NCBI GenBank assembly: GCA_910577105.1
Contig: CAJTMB010000026.1
Coordinates: forward strand, 1-47,625
Direction of reading: 5' to 3'
Origin: an uncultured Lachnospiraceae bacterium
GTDB taxonomy: Bacteria; Bacillota; Clostridia; Lachnospirales; Lachnospiraceae
DNA length: 47,625 nucleotides
The translations under genes were made by a program, and so were the position numbers. Of the stretch, positions 16,983 to 23,764 are shown in pieces. The notes under the pieces were generated by a model that was not told the origin of the DNA, did not search any database, and saw only the letters and a list, made by a program, of their open reading frames with translations. Numbering within the stretch: the first letter of the stretch is position 1; each line of letters starts with the position of its first letter.

Positions 16983-17011
16983 TTGACTTTAATGCATTGG
17001 ATTGGTAAACT
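16983..17011 (+). promoter_or_regulatory. Putative promoter of the membrane-protein cluster
   Basis: TTGACT (16983-16988) and TAAACT (17006-17011) have a 17-bp spacer, about 70 bp before the zinc-ribbon gene. Confidence 0.45.
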
Positions 17012-17079
17012 GAATAATGTAATATACAGTTACATAGTAATTATAAACGATGTTATATTTTCTTACAGGAGGGAAAAAG

Positions 17080-17664
17080 ATGTTTTGTGGTAATTGTGGA
17101 AACCAAGTGCCGGATGGGGCAAATGTATGCCCGAACTGCGGTACGGCATTAGGCGTACAGACGGACAACAGCGCTTCGGTTAATAACGGCGCTCCGATGA
17201 ACAACGGTATGCCTGTTAATAATGGACCGGTTTACCAGATGCCCGGTCAGATGCCTGCATCACCCATGCCTACTCCGGGTGGAGACAGCAATGTAAACGC
17301 TACGATTTCAACCATCTGTGGTGTTATAAGCATTATTGTTGCGGTATTTGGCGGCATTATGTTTGGTGTATTTGGTGGTCTGCTTGCGGTGGTTTTAGGT
17401 GTTGTTGCATTGGTTACGGGTATCAGTGCAAGGAAGGAGACCAATGGCGCAAAGGGTTCCGCAGGTTTTGTCTGCGGTATACTGGGATTGATTTTTGGTG
17501 TTGTTTTTGCAGCCAGCTGTGGTATTTGCGGTGTAGTCAGCGGCGGTTATACCTGCTATGGCTGTGTAGGCGGAAGCTGCAAGGCCAGAAATGATATAAG
17601 GAGTACTTTTGGCGACGGTTTTGACATGGATGATTTTGAAGATTTTTTTGACTATTATTACTAA
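17080..17664 (+). CDS. Zinc-ribbon membrane protein, DUF4190-like
   Basis: A 194-residue protein. A zinc ribbon sits at the very N-terminus (C3, C6, C17, C20 in CGNC...CPNC). A low-complexity linker rich in Asn, Met, Pro and Gly (~27-70) follows, then two hydrophobic segments (~75-125). A Cys- and Gly-rich stretch (~135-175; SCGICG, CYGCVGGSC) leads to an acidic Asp/Phe/Tyr tail. The arrangement is that of the common 'zinc ribbon plus DUF4190' membrane proteins of unknown role. ATG 17080 has AGGAGGG upstream. It opens a run of four small membrane-protein genes. Confidence 0.75.
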   Translation: MFCGNCGNQVPDGANVCPNCGTALGVQTDNSASVNNGAPMNNGMPVNNGPVYQMPGQMPASPMPTPGGDSNVNATISTICGVISIIVAVFGGIMFGVFGGLLAVVLGVVALVTGISARKETNGAKGSAGFVCGILGLIFGVVFAASCGICGVVSGGYTCYGCVGGSCKARNDIRSTFGDGFDMDDFEDFFDYYY

Positions 17665-17694
17665 TCTTTTTATTTCAGATGGTCTGAAAAGCTG

Positions 17695-17725
17695 AAAGGC
17701 TGTTGCTTTTGCAACAGCCTTTTAA
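17695..17725 (+). terminator. Terminator-like hairpin between the zinc-ribbon and Lgt-like genes
   Basis: AAAGGCTGTTGC (17695-17706) pairs perfectly with GCAACAGCCTTT (17711-17722) around TTTT. Only four T residues close the stem, so it may be a partial terminator; the next ribosome site begins 5 bp later. Confidence 0.6.
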
Positions 17726-17738
17726 AAAAGGAGTCGGC

Positions 17739-18536
17739 ATGTTACCTTACATACAGATAGCAGGTAAGTTTTCCCTGCCGTTATATGGCATTGTTTTTGT
17801 GATTGGCTTTATCATCGCAATGGCAATTGCCCGTCAAAATGCCAAAGCATACGGGCTGGATAAATCAGATGTAATTTTTGCGGCAGCATACGGGGTGATT
17901 GGCCTTCTGTTTGGAGCTAAGCTACTGTATTTTCTCACAAAGCTTCCCAATATTCTGCTGCATTTTGACGTGTATTGGAAGTGGCTTAAAATAATTCCTT
18001 TGGATGCTTTGGAATATGCTTTTGGGGGGCTTGTGTTCTATGGCGGCTTGCTTGGGGCAGTTGCAGGTGCATGGATTTATTGCAGGAAATATAAAGTACC
18101 GTTTTTGGAAATGGCAGATTATTATGCACCTTTTATTCCTCTTATTCATGGTTTTGGCAGAATAGGCTGTTTTTTGGCCGGATGCTGTTACGGAAGGGAA
18201 TATCATGGCTTTGGAAGTGTACAGTTCCCGTATAATGAGGCAGTGCCGGAGTTGAGTCAGGTTCCCAGAGTACCCGTGCAGCTGCTGGAAGCAGGACTAA
18301 ACGTCATTATGTTTTTTGTCTTATTCTATTTGGTAAAAAAGAAGATACTGCGTTCCGGACAGCCGATTGGAATCTATTTTTTGTATTATACTGTAATAAG
18401 GTTTTTACTGGAGATGTTACGGGGGGATGTTATCAGGGGGAAAATGGGCATACTTTCCACCTCCCAGCTAATCAGCCTGATTTTGTTTCCGGTTGCTGTA
18501 ATACTTATCAGTGGAAAGTACAGGAAGAAAAACTGA
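17739..18536 (+). CDS. Divergent prolipoprotein diacylglyceryl transferase (Lgt)-like membrane protein
   Basis: A 265-residue multi-pass membrane protein of the Lgt fold. Lgt moves diacylglycerol from phosphatidylglycerol to the lipobox cysteine of prolipoproteins. About seven hydrophobic segments and the family core HGFGRIGCFLAGCCYG (near residue 140) are visible. Two sites that are important in E. coli Lgt look changed: the HGG motif reads YGGLLG, and the Asn after GRIG reads Cys. It could be a paralogue with another substrate or a Clostridial variant of true Lgt. Start ATG 17739 has AAGGAG upstream. The next gene follows after 1 bp. Confidence 0.8.
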   Translation: MLPYIQIAGKFSLPLYGIVFVIGFIIAMAIARQNAKAYGLDKSDVIFAAAYGVIGLLFGAKLLYFLTKLPNILLHFDVYWKWLKIIPLDALEYAFGGLVFYGGLLGAVAGAWIYCRKYKVPFLEMADYYAPFIPLIHGFGRIGCFLAGCCYGREYHGFGSVQFPYNEAVPELSQVPRVPVQLLEAGLNVIMFFVLFYLVKKKILRSGQPIGIYFLYYTVIRFLLEMLRGDVIRGKMGILSTSQLISLILFPVAVILISGKYRKKN

Positions 18537-18537
18537 C

Positions 18538-18960
18538 ATGCATGGTAAAAAAAGGATTACTCTGGAAAGAGGACTATATATTACGGGGTTATTGGCATTA
18601 CTGTTAGGGATACCGTTTGTTTTGCTGTATTTGTCATATCTGGATGATGGTTTATGGCCGCCCTGTATCCTGCAGCGGTATCTGGGTGTTTATTGTCCCG
18701 GCTGCGGCGGAAGCAGGGCATTGAAAGCATTTTGGGAGGGGCATTTTTTATTATCCCTGTATTATCATCCAATGGTGTTATATACAGCAGTTATTTACAT
18801 CCTTTTTATGGTTTCTCAGACTGTTTGTATCTGCAGCAGGGGACGTTTCAGGGGGATGCGGTTCCATAATTGGTTTTTATATGCAGCATTGTGTATTTTA
18901 ATTTTAAACTGTTTCATTAAAAATATTTTAAAGTTTGGATTTGGTATCATTGTTTTTTGA
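18538..18960 (+). CDS. DUF2752 membrane protein
   Basis: A 140-residue protein with three or four membrane helices. The family signature is seen as CPGCGGSRALKAFWEG, with cysteines 53 and 56, between the first two helices. The family's role is unknown; the CxxC pair could bind metal or do thiol chemistry. ATG 18538 begins one base after the Lgt-like stop codon, so translation is coupled. A second, C-rich segment CICSRGR lies near residue 105. Confidence 0.8.
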   Translation: MHGKKRITLERGLYITGLLALLLGIPFVLLYLSYLDDGLWPPCILQRYLGVYCPGCGGSRALKAFWEGHFLLSLYYHPMVLYTAVIYILFMVSQTVCICSRGRFRGMRFHNWFLYAALCILILNCFIKNILKFGFGIIVF

Positions 18961-19014
18961 TGTAGGAAGGGGAACCTTTTACAAATATTATTCAAAGAGA
19001 GGAGTTCAATTATC

Positions 19015-19533
19015 ATGGACGGACAAAATTTCAATAACAACTTTTCAGGACAGCAGTCTTCACAGACGCCGGAACAACCTAATTATCAACAGCAGGGGTA
19101 TCAGCAGCCTAATTATCAGCAGGGGTATCAGCAACAGGGGTATCAGCAGCCTAATTATCAGCAGGGCTATCAACAGCAGATGTACCAGCAGCCTAATTAT
19201 GAGCAGAATGCATATCAGCAGATGCCTGAGCAGAATATGTATCAGCAGCCTTATGCAGTTCCTGTTCAGACCACAAGTACCAGTGGATTGTCTATTGCCG
19301 GATTTGTAATTGGTATCTTGGCTCTTTTGTCTTCTTGTGTTTTAAGCTGGATTTCCGCACTGATTGGTATAGTGGGTCTTATCCTTTCCATTATTGGACA
19401 GGTTAAGAAAAAATCAGGAATGGGTATTGCGGCAATTATTGTGTCTGCAATCAGTATTGTAGTGGCAATCATTTTCTTCTGCATATATATGTATGTGATT
19501 GTCAATGACCCGAGTTATTACAGATATTTCTAA
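19015..19533 (+). CDS. Tyr/Gln-repeat membrane protein, DUF4190-like
   Basis: A 172-residue protein. The N-terminal ~80 residues are almost only Gln, Tyr, Asn, Pro and Gly, arranged in a 14-residue unit GYQQPNYQQGYQQQ. Two membrane helices fill ~90-160 (GLSIAGFVIGILALLSS and a second after a short basic KKKSGMG loop), followed by a short tail. This matches the DUF4190-type membrane proteins with disordered N-termini. Role unknown; the low-complexity arm may mediate clustering. RBS GAGAGGAG precedes ATG 19015. Confidence 0.75.
   Translation: MDGQNFNNNFSGQQSSQTPEQPNYQQQGYQQPNYQQGYQQQGYQQPNYQQGYQQQMYQQPNYEQNAYQQMPEQNMYQQPYAVPVQTTSTSGLSIAGFVIGILALLSSCVLSWISALIGIVGLILSIIGQVKKKSGMGIAAIIVSAISIVVAIIFFCIYMYVIVNDPSYYRYF
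19096..19206 (+). repeat. 42-bp in-frame tandem repeat
   Basis: Two near-identical 42-bp units (19096-19137, 19138-19179) and a partial third (19180-19206) encode the 14-residue Tyr/Gln unit. Units 1 and 2 differ at only a few third-base positions, which points to recent slippage or recombination. Confidence 0.8.
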
Positions 19534-19577
19534 TTATCGCCCCGGCTAAAATATTTATTTTGGCAAGTCATGATTTG

Positions 19578-19624
19578 AAAAACCCTTTCATATATTCTAA
19601 CAACGGAATAGAAAGGGTTTTTTT
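19578..19624 (+). terminator. Terminator whose 3' arm holds the next gene's ribosome site
   Basis: AAAAACCCTTTC (19578-19589) pairs with GAAAGGGTTTTT (19611-19622), with TATTC/GAATA inside. The T-run ends at the ATG of the deacetylase gene (19625), so the only Shine-Dalgarno sequence (GAAAGGG) lies in the stem. Confidence 0.75.
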
Positions 19625-20416
19625 ATGAAAAAATTTTGGGTATTGCCGCTTTTTGTCGCCATGTTTTTTTTAGGCAGGGCGGCAGGATATGTGGTACAGT
19701 ATGTGGAAACTGCCTCGTCCCATCTGGTGGAAACCGAAAATTGGGGATTAGGGTTTGGAAAAGAGGGTACGCAGCCTACGGGGAATGCTACCAGTGACGA
19801 ACTGGGGAAGTACAATGCCCACTATGTAGGCGATGACAGTAAGAAAGTTATATATCTGACTTTTGATTGTGGTTTTGAAAACGGCAATACGGAACCGATA
19901 TTGGATGCCCTGAAAAATCATGATGCGCCGGCTACCTTTTTTGTAGTGGGACATTTTCTGGAGTCAGCGCCGGATATCGTAAAACGAATGGTGGAAGAAG
20001 GGCATACAGTGGGTAACCATACCTTTCATCATCCCGATATGACACAGATTTCCGATATGGATTCTTTTCAAAAGGAAATGGAAGATGTTTCCGCTCTGTT
20101 TAAAGAGATAACCGGTGAGGAATTGGCAATGTATTACAGGCCGCCGCAGGGAAAGTATAGTAAGGAGAATTTGCAGATGGCAAAAGAACTGGGATATCAT
20201 ACCTTTTTCTGGAGCCTTGCCTATGTGGACTGGTATCAGGATAACCAGCCGACAAAAGAAGAAGCTTTTGATAAGTTAATCGGCAGGATACATCCCGGAG
20301 CCATCGTACTGTTACATAGCACATCCCGGACAAATGGGGAAATTTTGGATGAACTGCTTACAAAATGGGAAGAAATGGGATATGAGTTTAGGCCGTTGTC
20401 TGATTTTACCCAATAA
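19625..20416 (+). CDS. PdaA-like polysaccharide (peptidoglycan) de-N-acetylase
   Basis: A 263-residue exported or membrane-anchored CE4 hydrolase. A hydrophobic N-terminal segment (~4-26) without lipobox is followed by the NodB-type domain (~70-255). Metal and catalytic residues are visible: TFDCG with D81, NHTFHHP with H132/H136, RPPQGKYS, and HSTSRTNG near the end. TFDCG with Cys (not Asp) and the FENGNT and HSTSRTNGEIL motifs match the PdaA branch, which makes the muramic delta-lactam of spore cortex. This suggests, but does not prove, a role in sporulation. Its start codon sits at the end of the preceding terminator. Confidence 0.88.
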   Translation: MKKFWVLPLFVAMFFLGRAAGYVVQYVETASSHLVETENWGLGFGKEGTQPTGNATSDELGKYNAHYVGDDSKKVIYLTFDCGFENGNTEPILDALKNHDAPATFFVVGHFLESAPDIVKRMVEEGHTVGNHTFHHPDMTQISDMDSFQKEMEDVSALFKEITGEELAMYYRPPQGKYSKENLQMAKELGYHTFFWSLAYVDWYQDNQPTKEEAFDKLIGRIHPGAIVLLHSTSRTNGEILDELLTKWEEMGYEFRPLSDFTQ

Positions 20417-20444
20417 AAAAACCGCTTTTGCGTTTTTTTTATTG
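20411..20444. terminator. Bidirectional terminator between convergent genes
   Basis: CAATAAAAAAACCGC (20411-20425), loop TTTT, and GCGTTTTTTTTATTG (20430-20444). The A-run/T-run stem can serve the deacetylase gene on plus and the lipoprotein gene on minus. Confidence 0.75.
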
Positions 20445-20452
20445 GCAGATAG

Positions 20453-20926
20453 TTATTCGCTTTCTTCAATGGTTGCGCCTAAGTCAGAAATATCTTCACC
20501 GTGCAAAAGTTTTATGATAACGGTGATACGTTTATAGGCTCTTTCATAATTTTCCCTGGCATATTCCGCAGTATATTCATTGTAAGAGTTTTCACCAAAT
20601 GCCTCATGATAAGACTCTACAGCCGTGGTCATATAGCTGCTTGCTTCTTCTGCAAGACCTTTAATATATGCATATTCATCCGGCACGGAAATCTCCGCCA
20701 ATGACTGAAAAGACTGATTCAACTGGTCAAGATAGCCGAGAAGCTCATATTTTGCATTTTCGGATTGAGCATCGATACTGTTGATATTGGTGTCAATGAC
20801 AGCGATTTCATTGCAAAAGGAGTCAATGTCATTTTTAAACTGTGTTATTTGAGGGTCTTCGCCACAGCCTGCCAGAAAAATGCATAAAACAAGTGATGAC
20901 AAGAGCAGCAGAAATTTGTTTTTCAA
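20453..20926 (-). CDS. Small helical lipoprotein
   Basis: A 157-residue exported lipoprotein. The signal peptide MKNKFLLLLSSLVLCIFLAG ends at the lipobox LAGC, giving Cys21 as the acylated residue. The mature part is acidic and mostly helical, with a possible coiled coil (~30-80) and Tyr-rich helices (~100-140). No family is recognised. It is monocistronic, convergent with the deacetylase gene and divergent from metH. Confidence 0.8.
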   Translation of the reverse strand: MKNKFLLLLSSLVLCIFLAGCGEDPQITQFKNDIDSFCNEIAVIDTNINSIDAQSENAKYELLGYLDQLNQSFQSLAEISVPDEYAYIKGLAEEASSYMTTAVESYHEAFGENSYNEYTAEYARENYERAYKRITVIIKLLHGEDISDLGATIEESE

Positions 20927-20965
20927 TTACCCGTCCTCCGTAGTCAGTATTTAAGTAACATATTG

Positions 20966-20994
20966 AATTTATCATATTTTTGTCATGAAAGCAA
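20966..20994 (-). promoter_or_regulatory. Putative promoter of the lipoprotein gene
   Basis: On the minus strand TTGCTT (20994-20989) and TAAATT (20971-20966) have a 17-bp spacer, about 40 bp before the start codon. Confidence 0.45.
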
Positions 20995-21012
20995 TAAGGA
21001 AACACAATCCAA

Positions 21013-21041
21013 TTGCCCAATTATTAAAATCATGATAATAT
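21013..21041 (+). promoter_or_regulatory. Promoter of metH
   Basis: TTGCCC (21013-21018) and TAATAT (21036-21041) with a 17-bp spacer. The leader is only about 55 nt, too short for an S-box or cobalamin riboswitch. Confidence 0.6.
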
Positions 21042-21104
21042 TGTGAAAAGTACTTCTATGGTTCACATCTTGCTGGGCCACTAAAGGCGGCATGGGAGGT
21101 TAAA

Positions 21105-23612
21105 ATGACAAAAAAGGAATTTGCGGTCTGGAGCAGTAACAATAATATATATCTGGATGGGGCAACCGGCTCTAACCTGATGAAAGCGGGAATGCCTGCG
21201 GGCGTTTGTCCTGAAAAGTGGATTCTGGAGAATCCGGGGGTTTTTCTGGAGTTGCAAAAAGCTTATGTAGAAGCAGGAAGCAATATACTTTATGCCCCTA
21301 CTTTTTCGGCAAACAGGATAAAACTTGCAGAATACGGTTTGCAGGAAAATCTTGTGGAAATGACAAAAAAGCTGGTAGAACTGTCTAAACAGGCGGCGGA
21401 AGAAAAAGCATATATTGCAGGAAACCTTACCATGACAGGACAACAGCTTGCTCCTATCGGTAAGATGGATTTTGAGGAATTAATCACCATCTATAAGGAG
21501 CAGATACAGGCGCTTTTAGACGCAGGGGTTGATTTGCTTGTCATAGAAACCATGATGAGCCTGCAGGAGGCAAGGGCAGCCCTCATTGCAGCGAAGGAAT
21601 CCTGTGATTTGCCCGTGTTGGTGACGATGACTTTTGAAGGGGATGGCAGAACCCTTTACGGGACAGATGCACTGACAGCTTCAGTAGTATTATCGTCGTT
21701 GGGCGCAGATGCCATCGGGGCAAACTGTTCCACGGGTCCTGCCGCCATGAGCGGCATTATCCGGAAGATGGCTGCGGCGGTTGAGATTCCCGTTATAGCA
21801 AAGCCTAATGCAGGGCTTCCTTTTGTGGACAAGGAGGGGAATACCTGTTATGATATGCAGCCCGAAGAATTTGCAGAGGAAATGCTGCTGTTAAAAGAAG
21901 CCGGGGCTTCCGTATTTGGCGGCTGCTGCGGCACGGAGCCGTCGCATATTGCACTATTGAAAAAGAGATTGGGAGTGGAAAGGCTGGAGACATGTGAAAA
22001 GCAGTCAGGTCTTCGTTATCTTGCGTCTGAAAGGCAGACGGTATCTTTTACCCTGGAGAATCAATTTATTGTGGTGGGGGAGCGCATCAATCCTACAGGT
22101 AAAAAGAAGTTGCAGGCGGCGCTTAAGGAAGGTTCCCTTGATATGGTTAAGGAATTTGCAGAAGAACAGGAGGCCTGCGGAGCAAGCATCCTCGACGTCA
22201 ACATGGGGATGGGCGGCATAGATGAAAAGGAGATGATGCTTAAGGCGATTGAGGAGACAGGTACGGTTACAAATTTGCCTCTTTCCCTTGACTCCAGCCA
22301 TATCTCTGTTCTGGAAGCGGCGCTCAGGAGGTATCCCGGAAGGGCGCTTATCAATTCCGTTTCCTTTGAAAAGGAAAAATTTGAACGTCTTCTTCCCATT
22401 GTGAAGAAATACGGCGCCATGTTCATCCTGCTTCCGCTTTCCGATGCAGGCCTGCCGGCAAGTCTGGAGGAAAAAAAGGAGATTATCCGTAAAATATGGG
22501 AGAGGGCAAAAGACCTCGGTTTTAAAAAAGAAGATATTGTGGTGGACGGACTGGTGAATACGGTGGGAGCCAACAAAATGGCGGCAATGGAAACGCTGGA
22601 AACAATCCGTTACTGCAAAAAAGAGGGATTTGCAACTGTTTGCGGGCTGTCCAATATATCTTTTGGAATGCCGGAGCGAGGTTATGTGAATACTGCCTTT
22701 TTGACTATGGCGATACAGGCAGGGCTTACCATGGCGATTGCCAATCCCTCACAGGAACTGTTGATGGGATGTGCGTTTGCCGCTGATTTACTGTTAAACA
22801 AAGAAGAGGCGGACATGCGTTATATTGCTTATGCGGGTGGACTGAAGGAAAAGCGGGAACAGCGCGAAGAAACCATGCGGCACTTACAAGCGGCTGCGCC
22901 AAAGGCTGAAAAAAGCACGGTAAAAGGGCAGGATTGTAAGGAAGCGGAAAGGGACGGCAGTGGGGAAGCAGGCAGTCCGGTAAGGCAAAAATTGAAGGAA
23001 GCGGTGTTAAAAGGGAACAGAAACGGAATTGTGCAGATTACGCAGGACGCCCTTGCAAAGGGAGAAGAGCCCAAGGCGCTGTTGGACGAAGTATTGCTGC
23101 CGGCCATCAACACAGTGGGAGATTATTTTGACAGCGGAAAGTATTTCCTGCCGCAGCTTATCGCGGGTGCGGAAGCAATGAAGCTTGCCATAGAAGTGCT
23201 GGAACCGCTGCTTTTGACAGAGAATACAGGAAAAAATATGCCCGTTATCATCATTGCCACGGTGGAAGGGGACATTCACGATATCGGCAAAAATCTTGTG
23301 GCGCTGATGCTGAAGAATTATGGTTTTCAGGTAATAGATTTGGGAAAGGATGTTCCCAAAGAAAAAATCATAGAAGCGGCAAAACAAAATAACGCTTCCA
23401 TTATAGCCCTTTCCGCCCTGATGACTACCACTATGAAACAGATGGAAGCTGTCATAAAATATGCCAGAGAGCAAGGGGTAACCGCAAAATTCATGGTGGG
23501 CGGAGCCGTAATCACAGAGGAGTACGCACGGGAAATCGGCGCGGACGGTTATTCCAAGGATGCGGCAGAAGCAGTAAAACTGGCAGGCAGGCTTATGGAA
23601 CAGATGAAATAA
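21105..23612 (+). CDS. metH: Cobalamin-dependent methionine synthase, short form
   Basis: Transfers a methyl group from 5-methyltetrahydrofolate via cobalamin to homocysteine. The 835 residues hold four modules. The homocysteine-binding barrel (~1-290) has the zinc cysteines C274/C275 in GGCCGTEPSH. A pterin-binding barrel (~310-580) contains VGERINPTGKK. The helical B12 cap (~625-710) is reached through a polar linker (~585-622). The B12 domain (~715-835) has the lower-axial H725 in GDIHDIGKNL. The C-terminal AdoMet reactivation domain of E. coli MetH (1227 residues) is absent, as in many Clostridia, so reactivation needs a separate protein. ATG 21105 has GGGAGG upstream. Confidence 0.93.
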   Translation: MTKKEFAVWSSNNNIYLDGATGSNLMKAGMPAGVCPEKWILENPGVFLELQKAYVEAGSNILYAPTFSANRIKLAEYGLQENLVEMTKKLVELSKQAAEEKAYIAGNLTMTGQQLAPIGKMDFEELITIYKEQIQALLDAGVDLLVIETMMSLQEARAALIAAKESCDLPVLVTMTFEGDGRTLYGTDALTASVVLSSLGADAIGANCSTGPAAMSGIIRKMAAAVEIPVIAKPNAGLPFVDKEGNTCYDMQPEEFAEEMLLLKEAGASVFGGCCGTEPSHIALLKKRLGVERLETCEKQSGLRYLASERQTVSFTLENQFIVVGERINPTGKKKLQAALKEGSLDMVKEFAEEQEACGASILDVNMGMGGIDEKEMMLKAIEETGTVTNLPLSLDSSHISVLEAALRRYPGRALINSVSFEKEKFERLLPIVKKYGAMFILLPLSDAGLPASLEEKKEIIRKIWERAKDLGFKKEDIVVDGLVNTVGANKMAAMETLETIRYCKKEGFATVCGLSNISFGMPERGYVNTAFLTMAIQAGLTMAIANPSQELLMGCAFAADLLLNKEEADMRYIAYAGGLKEKREQREETMRHLQAAAPKAEKSTVKGQDCKEAERDGSGEAGSPVRQKLKEAVLKGNRNGIVQITQDALAKGEEPKALLDEVLLPAINTVGDYFDSGKYFLPQLIAGAEAMKLAIEVLEPLLLTENTGKNMPVIIIATVEGDIHDIGKNLVALMLKNYGFQVIDLGKDVPKEKIIEAAKQNNASIIALSALMTTTMKQMEAVIKYAREQGVTAKFMVGGAVITEEYAREIGADGYSKDAAEAVKLAGRLMEQMK

Positions 23613-23682
23613 TTTTACGAATCCGCATACGGCTAGCGGCAGCCCCGGCGCTGCCGCTAGCCGTATGCGGATTCGTAAAATT
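23611..23682. repeat. Perfect 32-bp inverted repeat overlapping the metH stop
   Basis: Positions 23611-23642 are the exact reverse complement of 23651-23682, with loop CCCCGGCG between. The left arm starts inside the metH TAA codon (23610-23612). Arms contain GCATACGGCTAGCGGCAG and its complement. No T-run follows the right arm. It may act as a transcript-end or RNA-stabilising hairpin, or be a palindromic mobile repeat. Confidence 0.9.
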
Positions 23683-23686
23683 TATG

Positions 23687-23716
23687 TTGAATTAGTATAC
23701 TTTACTGTGCTAAAAT
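23687..23716 (+). promoter_or_regulatory. Putative promoter of ilvB
   Basis: TTGAAT (23687-23692) and TAAAAT (23711-23716) have an 18-bp spacer and lie just downstream of the inverted repeat. Confidence 0.55.
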
Positions 23717-23764
23717 GTCCGTATACGTTTATCATCAAAAATGAAACAGCAGGGAGGAAACCAT

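Noticed and set aside
21042..21104. S-box or cobalamin riboswitch before metH
   Set aside because: The leader is only about 55 nt and shows neither the conserved cores nor a terminator.
23611..23682. The metH inverted repeat as an ordinary terminator
   Set aside because: There is no T-run after the right arm and the perfect 32-bp stem is unusually long; it is listed as a repeat instead.
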